A DNA stretch of 64,000 bases, taken from the NCBI GenBank assembly GCA_013306675.1, contig JABLUY010000096.1, positions 1-64,000 of the forward strand, in the 5' to 3' direction. Below, piece by piece: positions 50,640 to 59,566 of the stretch. The position numbers and the translations under genes are program-made. This DNA comes from Thraustochytrium sp. TN22 (taxonomy: Eukaryota; Sar; Bigyra; Thraustochytrida; Thraustochytriidae). Numbering within the stretch: position 1 is the stretch's first letter; every line of letters begins with the position of its first letter. The notes under the pieces are model-generated. The model was not told where the DNA came from, did no database searches, and saw only the letters and a program-made list of their open reading frames with translations.

Positions 50640-52699
50640 GCGAGCGATGCGCGCTTGCGACATCCTGAGCGGCCGGCGGCCGCGAGCGAGTGCTGGGCGC
50701 GGCAGATGTCGAGCCGAGCGAGCGTCGCCCGTCGCAGCTCCGGGTCAGCTCGCTCGGTCTGTGTCGCGCGCCGTGGGCTGCAAGCGCAACTGGCACCACG
50801 ACCTCAGGCTCGCCTCCGAGTCCGGGTCCGTGATGCGAGTCGCGGTCGAGGAGTTGGGTAGGTAGGTCCTTGGCCTGATGCTGCTCGGCATTGCTCAACT
50901 TGAAGAGAACCTCGCCTTTCACAGTCAGTATGATGTGGTGCTGGTGCTGGTGGTACACGTAGCATCACCAGTACGGTACGAGCGAGACGAGCAAGAGAGG
51001 AGCAAGAGAGGAGTGCAGTGGCACCTGTGCTACCCAGTGGACTCGGATGGCCGCCTCTAGGCTAACGTTAGAGGCAAGGAAATGAGAGGGGAACCGAGGG
51101 GATCGATCCGAATCATACGTGCCTGCATTCGCTGCCATTTGGCCCCGGCGATGCACACCGTGACCGTGCAGAGGCCGGCGGGATCGAGCTCCAAGATGAC
51201 AAGGGGCGGATTGAAGAACGGCCAGAGCTTTAGTAGAACTTCAAACAGCAGCGTCATGAAGACTGCCAGAGCACTGCAGGCATGGTTGAATCGAGCATGA
51301 TGGTAGTTTGCTGGCAGCGGGCGGGCAGATGGCAGATTGGAGAGCGGCTGGCCGCCAATCTCACGGAGGCTGCCGAGGCGGACTCGGGGAATTGCAATGC
51401 AAATTGCAAGCACTCTCTGCAGGCATGGTTGAATCGAGCTTGATGGTAGTTTGCTGATAGCGGGCGGGCAGATGGCAGATTGGAGAGCGGCCAAATTAGG
51501 ACTCGGGCAACTGCAATGCAATTTGCAAGCACTCTCGCAGGCGTGGCGGAATCTCATTGACAGCGGGCAGATCAGAGAGCGGCCAGAGTTTGAAATCAGG
51601 CTGCGCGCTGCGTTGAACGCGGAATCTTGTTTGACTCGCAATCGATCGGAGAACGGCCAGACCTTGGCTAGGAGAACCGCAAGTTCAAGACTGCCCCGAG
51701 TCGCAAGCCCCTGAGTCGCAGGCCTGACTCGGATGGACCCGGGCCGAGCTTCAATGGGGCCAATGAAAGAGCGCCGAGCATTTTACCCATCGCAAGCTCG
51801 CGCAAGCCCTCGAAACCCGAAATGCAGCGCAAGACAACTACCCGTACCCTACCAGGCTCGCGAAAGCTTGAACGCTGAAGCCGGCCCGTGCCGCCAGCCA
51901 GGCCGTGCGCCCACCGCAGCTCAAGCCGCCCGCGCGACCCGGCGCGACCTGGCCACAGTGTCCCCGGTGGAGAACGGGGTCGCCCGGCCTGTGCAGCCCT
52001 GTGCAAGCAATTCAGGGGCCTTCAGGCGCCTACCAACGCACCCGCTCTCCTGGACGGGCTGGCGATCTTCGCACTCGGACTCGGTGCTTGCCGGGCCACG
52101 TCGCGGGCTGCGCCGCGTGCAGCAGCAGCGCCCCGGCCGGCAGCGCCCGAGAGCGCCCGAGAGGAGTCGGAATCGGAGGGAGGTGACTCGACAGTCAGAT
52201 TTGGAGCCCTCGCCCTAGGCAGTATGCGCGCGCCTCTCACTCACCATCACTGCCTGCCAGTGGCAGTGCCTGCTGACTGACCGTGACTCGGACCGCAACT
52301 TTAAAACTGGACAGCCAGACTCCGAGACTGCCCGGTCTGACTTGGAGACGGCCGAGGCTGACTTTGCTGCAGTGGAGTATCAGGCCGCTGAGAGCGGCAA
52401 GCGGCGGCAAAACCCAATCCAGCGCGGCGAGAGCGCGCGACTTTGCGTAGCTGCGCGCGTGCGGGACCCGGAGCGCGGCGCGCGGGGCAGGGCGCGGGCG
52501 GCGCGGGCGGCGCGGGCGGCGCGGCGCGGGCGGCGCGGCGAGCGAGCGCGCGCGGCGCGGCGAGCGAGCGGGCGGGCACGCGCGAGCGAGCGAGCGAGCG
52601 AGCGAGCCAGCTGCCAGCTGGGCGCGTTGGTCCTGCCTGCACACAACCCTGCACACGCTGGGCGTGGTTGTGCACGAGGACGGCAAGGCGCGCGGCGAG
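50491..52699. promoter_or_regulatory. Divergent spacer with degenerate repeats
   Basis: About 2.2 kb between outward-pointing genes. The bZIP 5' flank has a (GCC)n run at about 50594-50640. A lower-GC middle part (50860-51870) carries a degenerate direct repeat, listed separately. Close to the methyltransferase gene there are (GGCGCGGGC)n runs (52490-52530) and (GCGA)n (about 52575-52605). No gene is supported. Confidence 0.45.
51268..51600. repeat. Degenerate direct repeat, ~137 bp spacing
   Basis: GCAGGCATGGTTGAATCGAG followed by C(A/T)TGATGGTAGTTTGCTG and a GGGCGGGCAGATGGCAGATT run, ending GGAGAGCGGC, occurs at about 51276-51351 and again at about 51419-51491. A third, partial copy (GCAGGCGTGGCGGAATCTCA ... 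GCAGATCAGAGAGCGGCC) is at about 51537-51588. The short end motif GGAGA(G/A)CGGCC(A)GA recurs on both sides, near 51216 and 51650. It has no coding capacity. Confidence 0.75.
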
Positions 52700-55600
52700 A
52701 TGGCGCGGAGGTGGTCGAAGGTTTCGTCGGTGCGGACGACGGAGTCGCCGACGCAGGAGGATGCGGCGGGGGATGTGGCTGTGCGGCGGCGCTCGTACGC
52801 ACGGCACAAGGACCTGGGCCCGGTGAGCGAGGAGCACCAGGAATGGGATGATGAGACTGGCCAGCGCGAGTACGTGGATGACAAAACGAGGGAGGACGAG
52901 GCGCAAGTGCAGGATGACGTGCCGCAGGTGAACCGCGGCGTTTCGCTGGGGTTTCTCCTGCGGTTCGCGGAGTTCGTCAAGCGCCAGGCGCCGGAAGATT
53001 TCGGCAAGTTCCATGTGCGCGACGTGGTGCACGGGTTTGACATGAAGCCCCGTGTGGAAGATGGCGTGTGCAAGTACGATAGTGACCCGGCACCGTACTC
53101 GGTGCGCGGGTTGACTCGCAAGGCGGCCATGAATCTCGCGGACTTTTTGAATGAAGGCAAAAGGCCTTGCCCGGAGGGGAGCGAAGAGCTGCGCCAGAAG
53201 CTGAAGCAGATCGAGCCTGCGGAAATTCGCGAGCTCAAGAAGCCCCATGGGCGCAACGAGGGGGCGCAGGGTGCGGGCGCAAACGCAGCTTCGCAGGATG
53301 CGACCGGCGAGGACAGCGCCGAGCCATCGGTGACGAACGGCGAGGACCTGTCGGGCGCAGCGGCGCCCTTCACCGAGGTGGATTGGTTCGGCCGCGCCGA
53401 CTTTTTCGTGAGTCATGCGTGGGAGCTCAAGTTTGGCGACCTGGTAGAGGCGCTCAAGAACCCCCGAACGACGAACTCGAAGACGTTCGCAGAGCACTGC
53501 CAGAACTACTTTTGGCTGGACATTTTCGCGGTGAATCAGCACTACTTGGACGATGAGGCGGACGACAGGCGCGTGGCGCAAGAGCGCAAGGATGACCTGG
53601 ACAACTTTACCAAAGTGATCGAGCTAGCTCAGCGCGGCGCTGTCCTTGTGCTCTCACCGGAGTTTAAGCCGCTCATCCTGGAGCGTTCGTGGTGCTGGTT
53701 CGAGATCTCCACGGCCCTGTCGACCTCCGGGGGCAACAAGACAATCAACCTGGCCTTGACGCCCAAGCAGATTCGGTCCCTGCGCAACGTGGCGCTCTCC
53801 TTCACCAAGAAGCCGGAAGACCTGTCGATCCCGCAGCGTAACGACCGGACTGCGCTGACAACCATGCTCAAGGACATCGATGTAAGCAAGAGCGAGTGCC
53901 TTCTAGACACGGACCGCAAGTTCATCATGGATCACATCGACAATGGCCTGGGCCGCGATCGTGTCACGCAGAGCGTCAAGCTGGCTGTCGCAGGTCTGAT
54001 CATGACCACGGCCGACTCGCTGCTGGAAAGGCTGGACGCCGGCGGCACGAGCGACCTCTACGAGGCCATGCTTGAGCACTTCGAGGAGGACAAACGCGAG
54101 AAGGCCAAGGCGCTCAACAAGCTGGTCCGCACCTACATGGTCATGGGCCGCACGGACCGCGCCTCAGAGGTGTGTGAGTCTGCCATCAAAATCCAGGAAG
54201 ACCTTCTCGACGCAGGGACGGACCGGGTCGAGCTTCGCGAGATCGAGCTGGAGCTCGCCATCAACTTAACCACCCAGGGCCGCATCCACGGTGACTCACG
54301 CGAACTGGGTGCCATCGAGCCTGCCCTCGATTGCCTCCGCAGAGCTTGCGATATTCGCAGGCGAGCTGGCGATGAAGGGCTGCACGAAGCGCTGTACAAC
54401 CTGGGCCGCGCCATCGTCCAGCACCACGAGCTCTTCGCGGGGAAGACCAAGCGCGACGCCCTCATGGACTTGGCGGAGGCCAGGAAGGCGCTCGAGGAGT
54501 CGAAGGAATTGCAAGAGGAGCAGGACCCGGGAATGGCTTCTCTCGGCGCCTGCTACGTCTTTCTCGGCAAGGTCATTGACCTTATCGAGGATCACGAGGA
54601 CATGCGCTCGCCGAGCGTCGTTCGCCTCGTCGGAGAGGAGGAGGAGGAAGCCTTGGCTCTCGTCGACGGCCATGGTGAGGACGACGGATCCCAGGAGAGC
54701 TTTGACGAGGCTATGGAGTTCTTTCAGAAGGGCGAGCAGCAGCAGCGCAAAGCGTACGGTAACAAGGACCCGCGCGTGTACATGACGCAGCTGGATTCTG
54801 CCAGACACCTTGCACGGCGACTCTCGTATAACCCAGCGGGGGCGTGGAAGCTGTTCACGAGCGCACACGGCGAGCTCATGCGCCATGTGCAGTCGCTGGG
54901 CGGAAACCCGGTCAAGCTTCTCGAGTGCCAGGCTGACATGGTCAACCTGGTGCAGTTTGAGCGTAGACGGCGACAGAGGATGCACGGCCATGGCTCTTCG
55001 CATTCCTTGATCGACCTGGACACGCTCTTTCCGGGGCTGGACGTACTCAAGGAGAACCACATCAAATTTACGAACTGGGTCGATCTGTACCGTCCCCACC
55101 TCTCGGACGTCCCGGAGGTGCTCAACCTCGCGAGGACGGTGCGCGAGTTCGTGATTCAGGAGGCCGGGTCCAAGCAGGAGTTCGCCATCAAGTGCATCGA
55201 GACCGGCCTTCGCGATGACCCCGAAGTGGAAGGGCAGCACGACATCATGGCAGACCTGGACGACCTGCGCGTCAAGCTCAACGAAAGTAGCCGCGCCTCC
55301 CGTCGTATCGCGGCGCCTGGGCTCATGTGCTTGCCGATGGAGAAGATGATGTGGCACCTTCCCGCTGGCGTGGCGGACGTGATCATCTCGGACGCGCCCT
55401 ACAACCGCGCCATCGATCTGGACTGGGACGAGGTTGGCCACAACGACTTCGTCGCCAGTATCAAGCGATGGGCGCGTCTCATGGTGCGCTGTTTGTCACC
55501 GGACGGTATCGGCTTTGCTTTCACAGACGCCAACTATGCGTCCTACTGGATGCACGAGCTGCGCACTGCGCGCGGTGCCGCGCCGCTGCACGAGACGGCG

Positions 55601-56260
55601 CCTGACCCGGCGCCCGCCGTGATCGTGGAGTCCGCCTTTTGGTACAAGCCGGACGCGGCCTGGCGGGGGGACTGGATCAAGGAGTACGAGAAGGGCAAGA
55701 CCAAGTTCGGCGAGAGCTTCCACGCGCCTCAGATTGTGCGGGACAGCGTCGAGGTGGTCATCATCTTTCGCCGCTCGGACTCGGCGGCTCTGGACTTCGC
55801 CCAGCTCGTCACGGAGGCGCTCAACGCGCCCGACTCTGCCAACGTGTGGAACATCCCCAAGTGCAGCGGCGAGGAGCGCCTCAAGGGTGATGGCAAGTGG
55901 CACCCGGCGCAGAAGCCGCTCCGGCTCATGCGGCCCCTGGTCAAGGCCGCCGCGGAGATCGCGCGGAGGCGCCACCTCGCGCGCGGAGGCGCTGCGGACG
56001 GCTCTGCCGACATCCAACGTGATGCGCTCGTCCTCGAGCCCTTTCTCGGCACTGGCAGCGGCATCGTCGCGGCCGCCGAAGCCGGTGTCCCTTCTCTGGG
56101 CTGTGACATGGACGCTAACTGGATCGAGGTGACGAAGGATCGCATCGAGAAGCTTGCCTCTGGCGCGTCCAACACCTTTTCTCTGCCGAGGTCTGTCCTC
56201 GAGCGCGTCGCTTCCTTCACAATGCGCTTGAGCAGGACTGCCGGAGATCTCTCAAAGTGA
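52700..56260 (+). CDS. TIR-like / TPR / DNA amino-methyltransferase fusion
   Basis: One uninterrupted frame of 1186 residues from the ATG at 52700. (1) About 228-360 is a TIR-like domain: RADFFVSHAWELKFGDLVEAL, YFWLDIFAVNQH, VLVLSPEF and RSWCWFE, with Glu335 at the position of the catalytic Glu of NAD-cleaving TIRs. (2) About 450-700 is helical and TPR-like (AKALNKLVRTYMVMGRTDRA, ALYNLGRAIVQHHEL). (3) About 870-1155 is a DNA methyltransferase: DAPY at 898-901 (DPPY-type motif IV), then HPAQKPLRL at 1068 and the SAM-binding LEPFLGTGSGIVAAAEAGVPSLGCDMD with Phe1115. Motif IV before motif I is the beta-class order of bacterial N6-adenine/N4-cytosine enzymes. About 65-140 is an unassigned extra block. 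Transfer of the methyltransferase from bacteria is inferred. Codon use looks like its neighbours, so it is not recent. Confidence 0.85.
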   Translation: MARRWSKVSSVRTTESPTQEDAAGDVAVRRRSYARHKDLGPVSEEHQEWDDETGQREYVDDKTREDEAQVQDDVPQVNRGVSLGFLLRFAEFVKRQAPEDFGKFHVRDVVHGFDMKPRVEDGVCKYDSDPAPYSVRGLTRKAAMNLADFLNEGKRPCPEGSEELRQKLKQIEPAEIRELKKPHGRNEGAQGAGANAASQDATGEDSAEPSVTNGEDLSGAAAPFTEVDWFGRADFFVSHAWELKFGDLVEALKNPRTTNSKTFAEHCQNYFWLDIFAVNQHYLDDEADDRRVAQERKDDLDNFTKVIELAQRGAVLVLSPEFKPLILERSWCWFEISTALSTSGGNKTINLALTPKQIRSLRNVALSFTKKPEDLSIPQRNDRTALTTMLKDIDVSKSECLLDTDRKFIMDHIDNGLGRDRVTQSVKLAVAGLIMTTADSLLERLDAGGTSDLYEAMLEHFEEDKREKAKALNKLVRTYMVMGRTDRASEVCESAIKIQEDLLDAGTDRVELREIELELAINLTTQGRIHGDSRELGAIEPALDCLRRACDIRRRAGDEGLHEALYNLGRAIVQHHELFAGKTKRDALMDLAEARKALEESKELQEEQDPGMASLGACYVFLGKVIDLIEDHEDMRSPSVVRLVGEEEEEALALVDGHGEDDGSQESFDEAMEFFQKGEQQQRKAYGNKDPRVYMTQLDSARHLARRLSYNPAGAWKLFTSAHGELMRHVQSLGGNPVKLLECQADMVNLVQFERRRRQRMHGHGSSHSLIDLDTLFPGLDVLKENHIKFTNWVDLYRPHLSDVPEVLNLARTVREFVIQEAGSKQEFAIKCIETGLRDDPEVEGQHDIMADLDDLRVKLNESSRASRRIAAPGLMCLPMEKMMWHLPAGVADVIISDAPYNRAIDLDWDEVGHNDFVASIKRWARLMVRCLSPDGIGFAFTDANYASYWMHELRTARGAAPLHETAPDPAPAVIVESAFWYKPDAAWRGDWIKEYEKGKTKFGESFHAPQIVRDSVEVVIIFRRSDSAALDFAQLVTEALNAPDSANVWNIPKCSGEERLKGDGKWHPAQKPLRLMRPLVKAAAEIARRRHLARGGAADGSADIQRDALVLEPFLGTGSGIVAAAEAGVPSLGCDMDANWIEVTKDRIEKLASGASNTFSLPRSVLERVASFTMRLSRTAGDLSK

Positions 56261-56696
56261 CAGACCGCACTGCGCAGCGGTGCCCGCGCGTCTTGCGCTA
56301 TCATCAAATGTTTGTTTCTGTTTTTGATGCTGAGCAGAGTGCTCAACTCTTTTTTTTTTGTCATCGTTGGCCTGGACTCAGCAGCAGCAGCAGCAGCGGT
56401 AGCCCATTCTCTTCTTCTTCTTCTTCTTCTTCTTCTTCTTCTTCTTCTTCTTCTTCTTCTTCTTCTTCTTCTTCTTCTTCTTCTTCTTCTTCTTCTTCTT
56501 CTTCTTCTTCTTCTTCTTCTTCTTCTTCTTCTTCTTCTTCTTCTTCTTCTTCTTCTTCTTCTTCTTGCAGCAACGGCACGCGCGCAAACGCGCATACCAC
56601 ACCACCCTCTTACCACTCTAAAATTTGCGTTTTGAACATGCAGCGAAGAGACAGTGTACCCGGCAGCATCATCCATCTGCTGGAGCACGTTGCATC
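56261..56696. other. Convergent spacer
   Basis: Shared 3' region between the methyltransferase fusion and TM9SF genes. It is dominated by the (TTC)n array listed separately. A T-run at 56350-56359 and GCAGCAGCAGCAGC at 56382-56396 precede the array. Confidence 0.6.
56408..56566. repeat. (TTC)n microsatellite, ~53 copies
   Basis: About 159 bp of uninterrupted CTT/TTC (GAA on the other strand). It is a pure polypyrimidine:polypurine tract lying between two convergent genes. The Lys-, Glu-, Leu- and Ser-only frames through it are artefacts. Confidence 0.97.
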
Positions 56697-58517
56697 TCAG
56701 TCGAGCTTGAGCTGACGGTAAATGTATTTGGTGAAGGTGAGCGAGGCGAAAAAGCCGACGGTGCTGAGCATGAGCGCCACGCCATACGAGAAGACCAGCA
56801 TGTAGCCGAAGAAGAAGGTGGTCTGCAGCGTGCCGGTCATGCGGCTGCGCGAAGAGTAGTAGTAAAAGGAGTAGAGGTAGATGAAGAAGCCAGTGGACCC
56901 ACCGTAAAGCAGCGAGCGCCACCACCAGCGGTGGTCCTCAGCGGCGAGCTGGAAGTAGACCAGCGTGACGGTGATGGCTGCCGTCACGGTCAGCAGGAGC
57001 AGAAAGGCGAGGAATAGGATGCCATAGAGCGAGTAGATCTTGTGACCCCATATGCTCGTGAAGATGTAGTGCACCTCAATGAAGATGGCACTGAACGGTA
57101 GGAAGCCGCCAACGAGCACCTGTGCCCAAACTTTGTACCACGGGAGTGCAGGAATCTGGCGCGGAACTTTGCTTGTGCGGCAGGGCGGCTCAAAGGCCGA
57201 CGCGTTACGCTTGCCGACAATGGCGCCCAGCACCGTCAGCGGGAAGGTTGTGAGGATGTGCACGGCGAAGACTGAGACGATGGTCCAGAAAGGCAGCGCC
57301 GCCGTGGAGTCGTACGAGATGGCGACCGAATTACACACGCAAAACATGAGAAAGAGCGGGCCGGGAAAGAGCACCGAGGTGAGCACGGCGTTCCACACCC
57401 AGTTGAAGCCGCCCATCTGCTTGTACACCGTAGCCGACACGTATCCGGCCGTGCCAGCGGTGAGCGGGTACAAGACGGCAATCACCATGGGAATGTTGCC
57501 GCGCTTGCCGGGCGAGAACGCGAAGAGCGCCAGCACGAGCACCAGGACAGTGATGCAGAGCAGGTGCGTTCCCGAGCCCAAGATGGCAGCAAAGAGCGTC
57601 TTGTTGACCGGGAAGCGGAAAACGTCCGCGTGCAGCAGCTTCCAGCCCGACTCGTCCTCGGCGCCGAATTCCTCGGCGTCCTCGGCCAGCAGGTAACGCA
57701 TGTCGTTGTGCAGCACGCGCACCATAATCATGGCCAGAAAAGCCGTGAGCAAGATCACAAGCACGAAGCTGTTGATGATGCTCAGCCAGTGGATCTCCAC
57801 GGTGGCCGGCAAAAAGTCGGCCTTTTGGTAGCGCTCCACGCGGTCCTCGTAGCGCACGGCGGACTCCTTCCACACCACGGCGTAGGTGAAGTCCACCATG
57901 ACCTCGTCGTGTATCTCGGTAATGTCGAGGCGCGTCGTGGGCGAAGTGGCCACATGCGCCGCGACGATGCGGTTGCCGTTGTACTCAATATGGAAGATGA
58001 GGTGCGTGTACAGATAGCGCTTGGACGTGATCTCGTCCAGCGAAGACTCGTCCAAGGCGTTAAGCGACGGGAAGGATGGCGTCGAGTCCAGCAGGTTGGG
58101 CGTGTGGATGAGTCCCACGTACGCCCACACCGGCAGGTTGTCGATGAGCATCTCAAAGTAGTAGTCCTCGTCCACCGCCTTTTGGAAGCGCTCCACGTCC
58201 TCCACCGTCAGCACCTTCTTGCACAGCCGCATGAAGTGCACCGGCACCTTGAAGCTAATCTCATAGTCCGTCACCACCTTGCGGTCTCCCGCCAGGATCT
58301 CCCCCAGATTATGCGACTGCTTCTCCATCTTATCCGGCGCGCAGTACGGCAGCGAGAAGTACTCATACGTCTCCGTCGGGTTATAGTACGGCCCAATCTT
58401 GTTCGCCACCACGCGCACCGGGTCGCCGTCCTTGTACGTGCCGCCCTCGCCCGCCGCCGGCCGCGCGCCCGCCGCCACCAGCGCCGCCACCAGCGCGGCC
58501 GCCGCCGCCGCGCGCAT
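56697..58517 (-). CDS. TM9SF: TM9SF/EMP70 nonaspanin
   Basis: The 606-residue protein has the nonaspanin architecture. An Ala-rich signal peptide (MRAAAAAALVAALVAAGARPAAG) is followed by a lumenal domain beginning VRVVANKIGPYYNPTETYEYFSLPYC (to about 265), then nine hydrophobic segments. Family motifs are GWKLLHADVFRFP in the loop after the first segment, EPPCRTSKVPRQIP, and FIEVHYIFTSIWGHKIYSLYG. The C-terminus YRQLKLD contains the KxD signal that keeps nonaspanins in the Golgi through COPI. Human TM9SF1 has the same length (606) and a similar lumenal start, so a TM9SF1-like assignment is likely. These proteins act in endosome/Golgi sorting of membrane proteins. The ATG at 58517 is chosen because the signal peptide follows directly. 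It is divergent from CTNNBL1. Confidence 0.94.
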   Translation of the reverse strand: MRAAAAAALVAALVAAGARPAAGEGGTYKDGDPVRVVANKIGPYYNPTETYEYFSLPYCAPDKMEKQSHNLGEILAGDRKVVTDYEISFKVPVHFMRLCKKVLTVEDVERFQKAVDEDYYFEMLIDNLPVWAYVGLIHTPNLLDSTPSFPSLNALDESSLDEITSKRYLYTHLIFHIEYNGNRIVAAHVATSPTTRLDITEIHDEVMVDFTYAVVWKESAVRYEDRVERYQKADFLPATVEIHWLSIINSFVLVILLTAFLAMIMVRVLHNDMRYLLAEDAEEFGAEDESGWKLLHADVFRFPVNKTLFAAILGSGTHLLCITVLVLVLALFAFSPGKRGNIPMVIAVLYPLTAGTAGYVSATVYKQMGGFNWVWNAVLTSVLFPGPLFLMFCVCNSVAISYDSTAALPFWTIVSVFAVHILTTFPLTVLGAIVGKRNASAFEPPCRTSKVPRQIPALPWYKVWAQVLVGGFLPFSAIFIEVHYIFTSIWGHKIYSLYGILFLAFLLLLTVTAAITVTLVYFQLAAEDHRWWWRSLLYGGSTGFFIYLYSFYYYSSRSRMTGTLQTTFFFGYMLVFSYGVALMLSTVGFFASLTFTKYIYRQLKLD

Positions 58518-59407
58518 CGCGCCCGCCGCGCCCCGCGCCGCCGCGCCCTGCGCCCGCGCCCGCCCGCGCCCGCCCGCGCCCGCCGCCGCCGCCGCGCGCC
58601 GCGTTGCCAGCCTGGGTGCGCCTGCCTGCCTGAGACGGCCGCGCGTCGGTTCTCCTTCTTTCTCGCCAGATACTTCAACGCCAACTTGAAGGCAAGTCCA
58701 ACGTTTTCTGGCCTCCGAAGTCCAACAGCCGCCGGCCGACTCGGACTCCCCACTGGCCGGGTCTGGCCTCGCGCTGCGCTGCGCCGCCGCCGCCGCCGGC
58801 CAGCTGGAGCCGACCGCGGCGCCCGGGACCACTGCAGCCAGACGCGGCCGGAGGTGGCGATGAGGGAGGGCAGCAGGACGAGGACAGGCAGGACCGCAGA
58901 CTAAAAAACCGCAGACTGCTTCGTGCACCTGGTGCGACTCGGCATCGATGCGAGCCGCGCTGGAGCACGCCGGAGTGGCCGGCGGAGACGGTGGAGACGC
59001 TCGCGGGCTTGTCGCAATGCCGATTGCCAATGCGATCTGAGGCAACGCGCATGCAGGGCAGTGCAGTGCAACGCGATGCGATGCGATGCGATGTGATGTG
59101 AGTGCGCATGCGTGAGCGTGCGTGAGCGCGCGTGAGCGCGGGTCATTCTGTGGCGGACGGGAAGGACCATGAGAACCGGCTCGCGTCCGGTGTGCCAGGG
59201 CTCCCTGCACAAGCTTGGCAGCGATGACGAGGTCCGGAGCCCTGGCAAGGAGGACCCGGTGCGCAAGCATGAAGGCTCGCTGTCAGGCTCTGGTTTGGTT
59301 AGTGCTTCTCGGTATGGGTACCGGGTACCACCATACATAACTTACCGCTGCACCACTGCACAGGGCTCAAGGCCGTAGCCACACAGCGACGACAAAGCAG
59401 AAACGGG
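58518..59407. promoter_or_regulatory. Divergent spacer, TM9SF / CTNNBL1
   Basis: About 890 bp between outward-pointing genes. Near TM9SF are CGCCCGCGCC repeats (58548-58600). A (GCGAT)n array lies at about 59070-59100 and GTGAGCGCGCGTGAGCGCG repeats at 59113-59142. A short palindrome GGTACCGGGTACC is at about 59317-59330, 80 bp before the CTNNBL1 start. Confidence 0.4.
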
Positions 59408-59535
59408 ATGGGCGACGCGGAGGCGGTCTTCGTGGCGGCGGAGCGCTTCGATGGCGAGCGGCAGGGCTTCGTGTTCAAGCTCGGCGCGCAGGGCCTCGGG
59501 TACTATGAGGACCTGACGGAGCGCGGGCATGGCAG

Positions 59536-59566
<31 letters not shown>

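Noticed and set aside
56361-56635. Poly-Glu, poly-Lys, poly-Ser and poly-Leu frames
   Set aside because: All are translations of the (TTC)n microsatellite.
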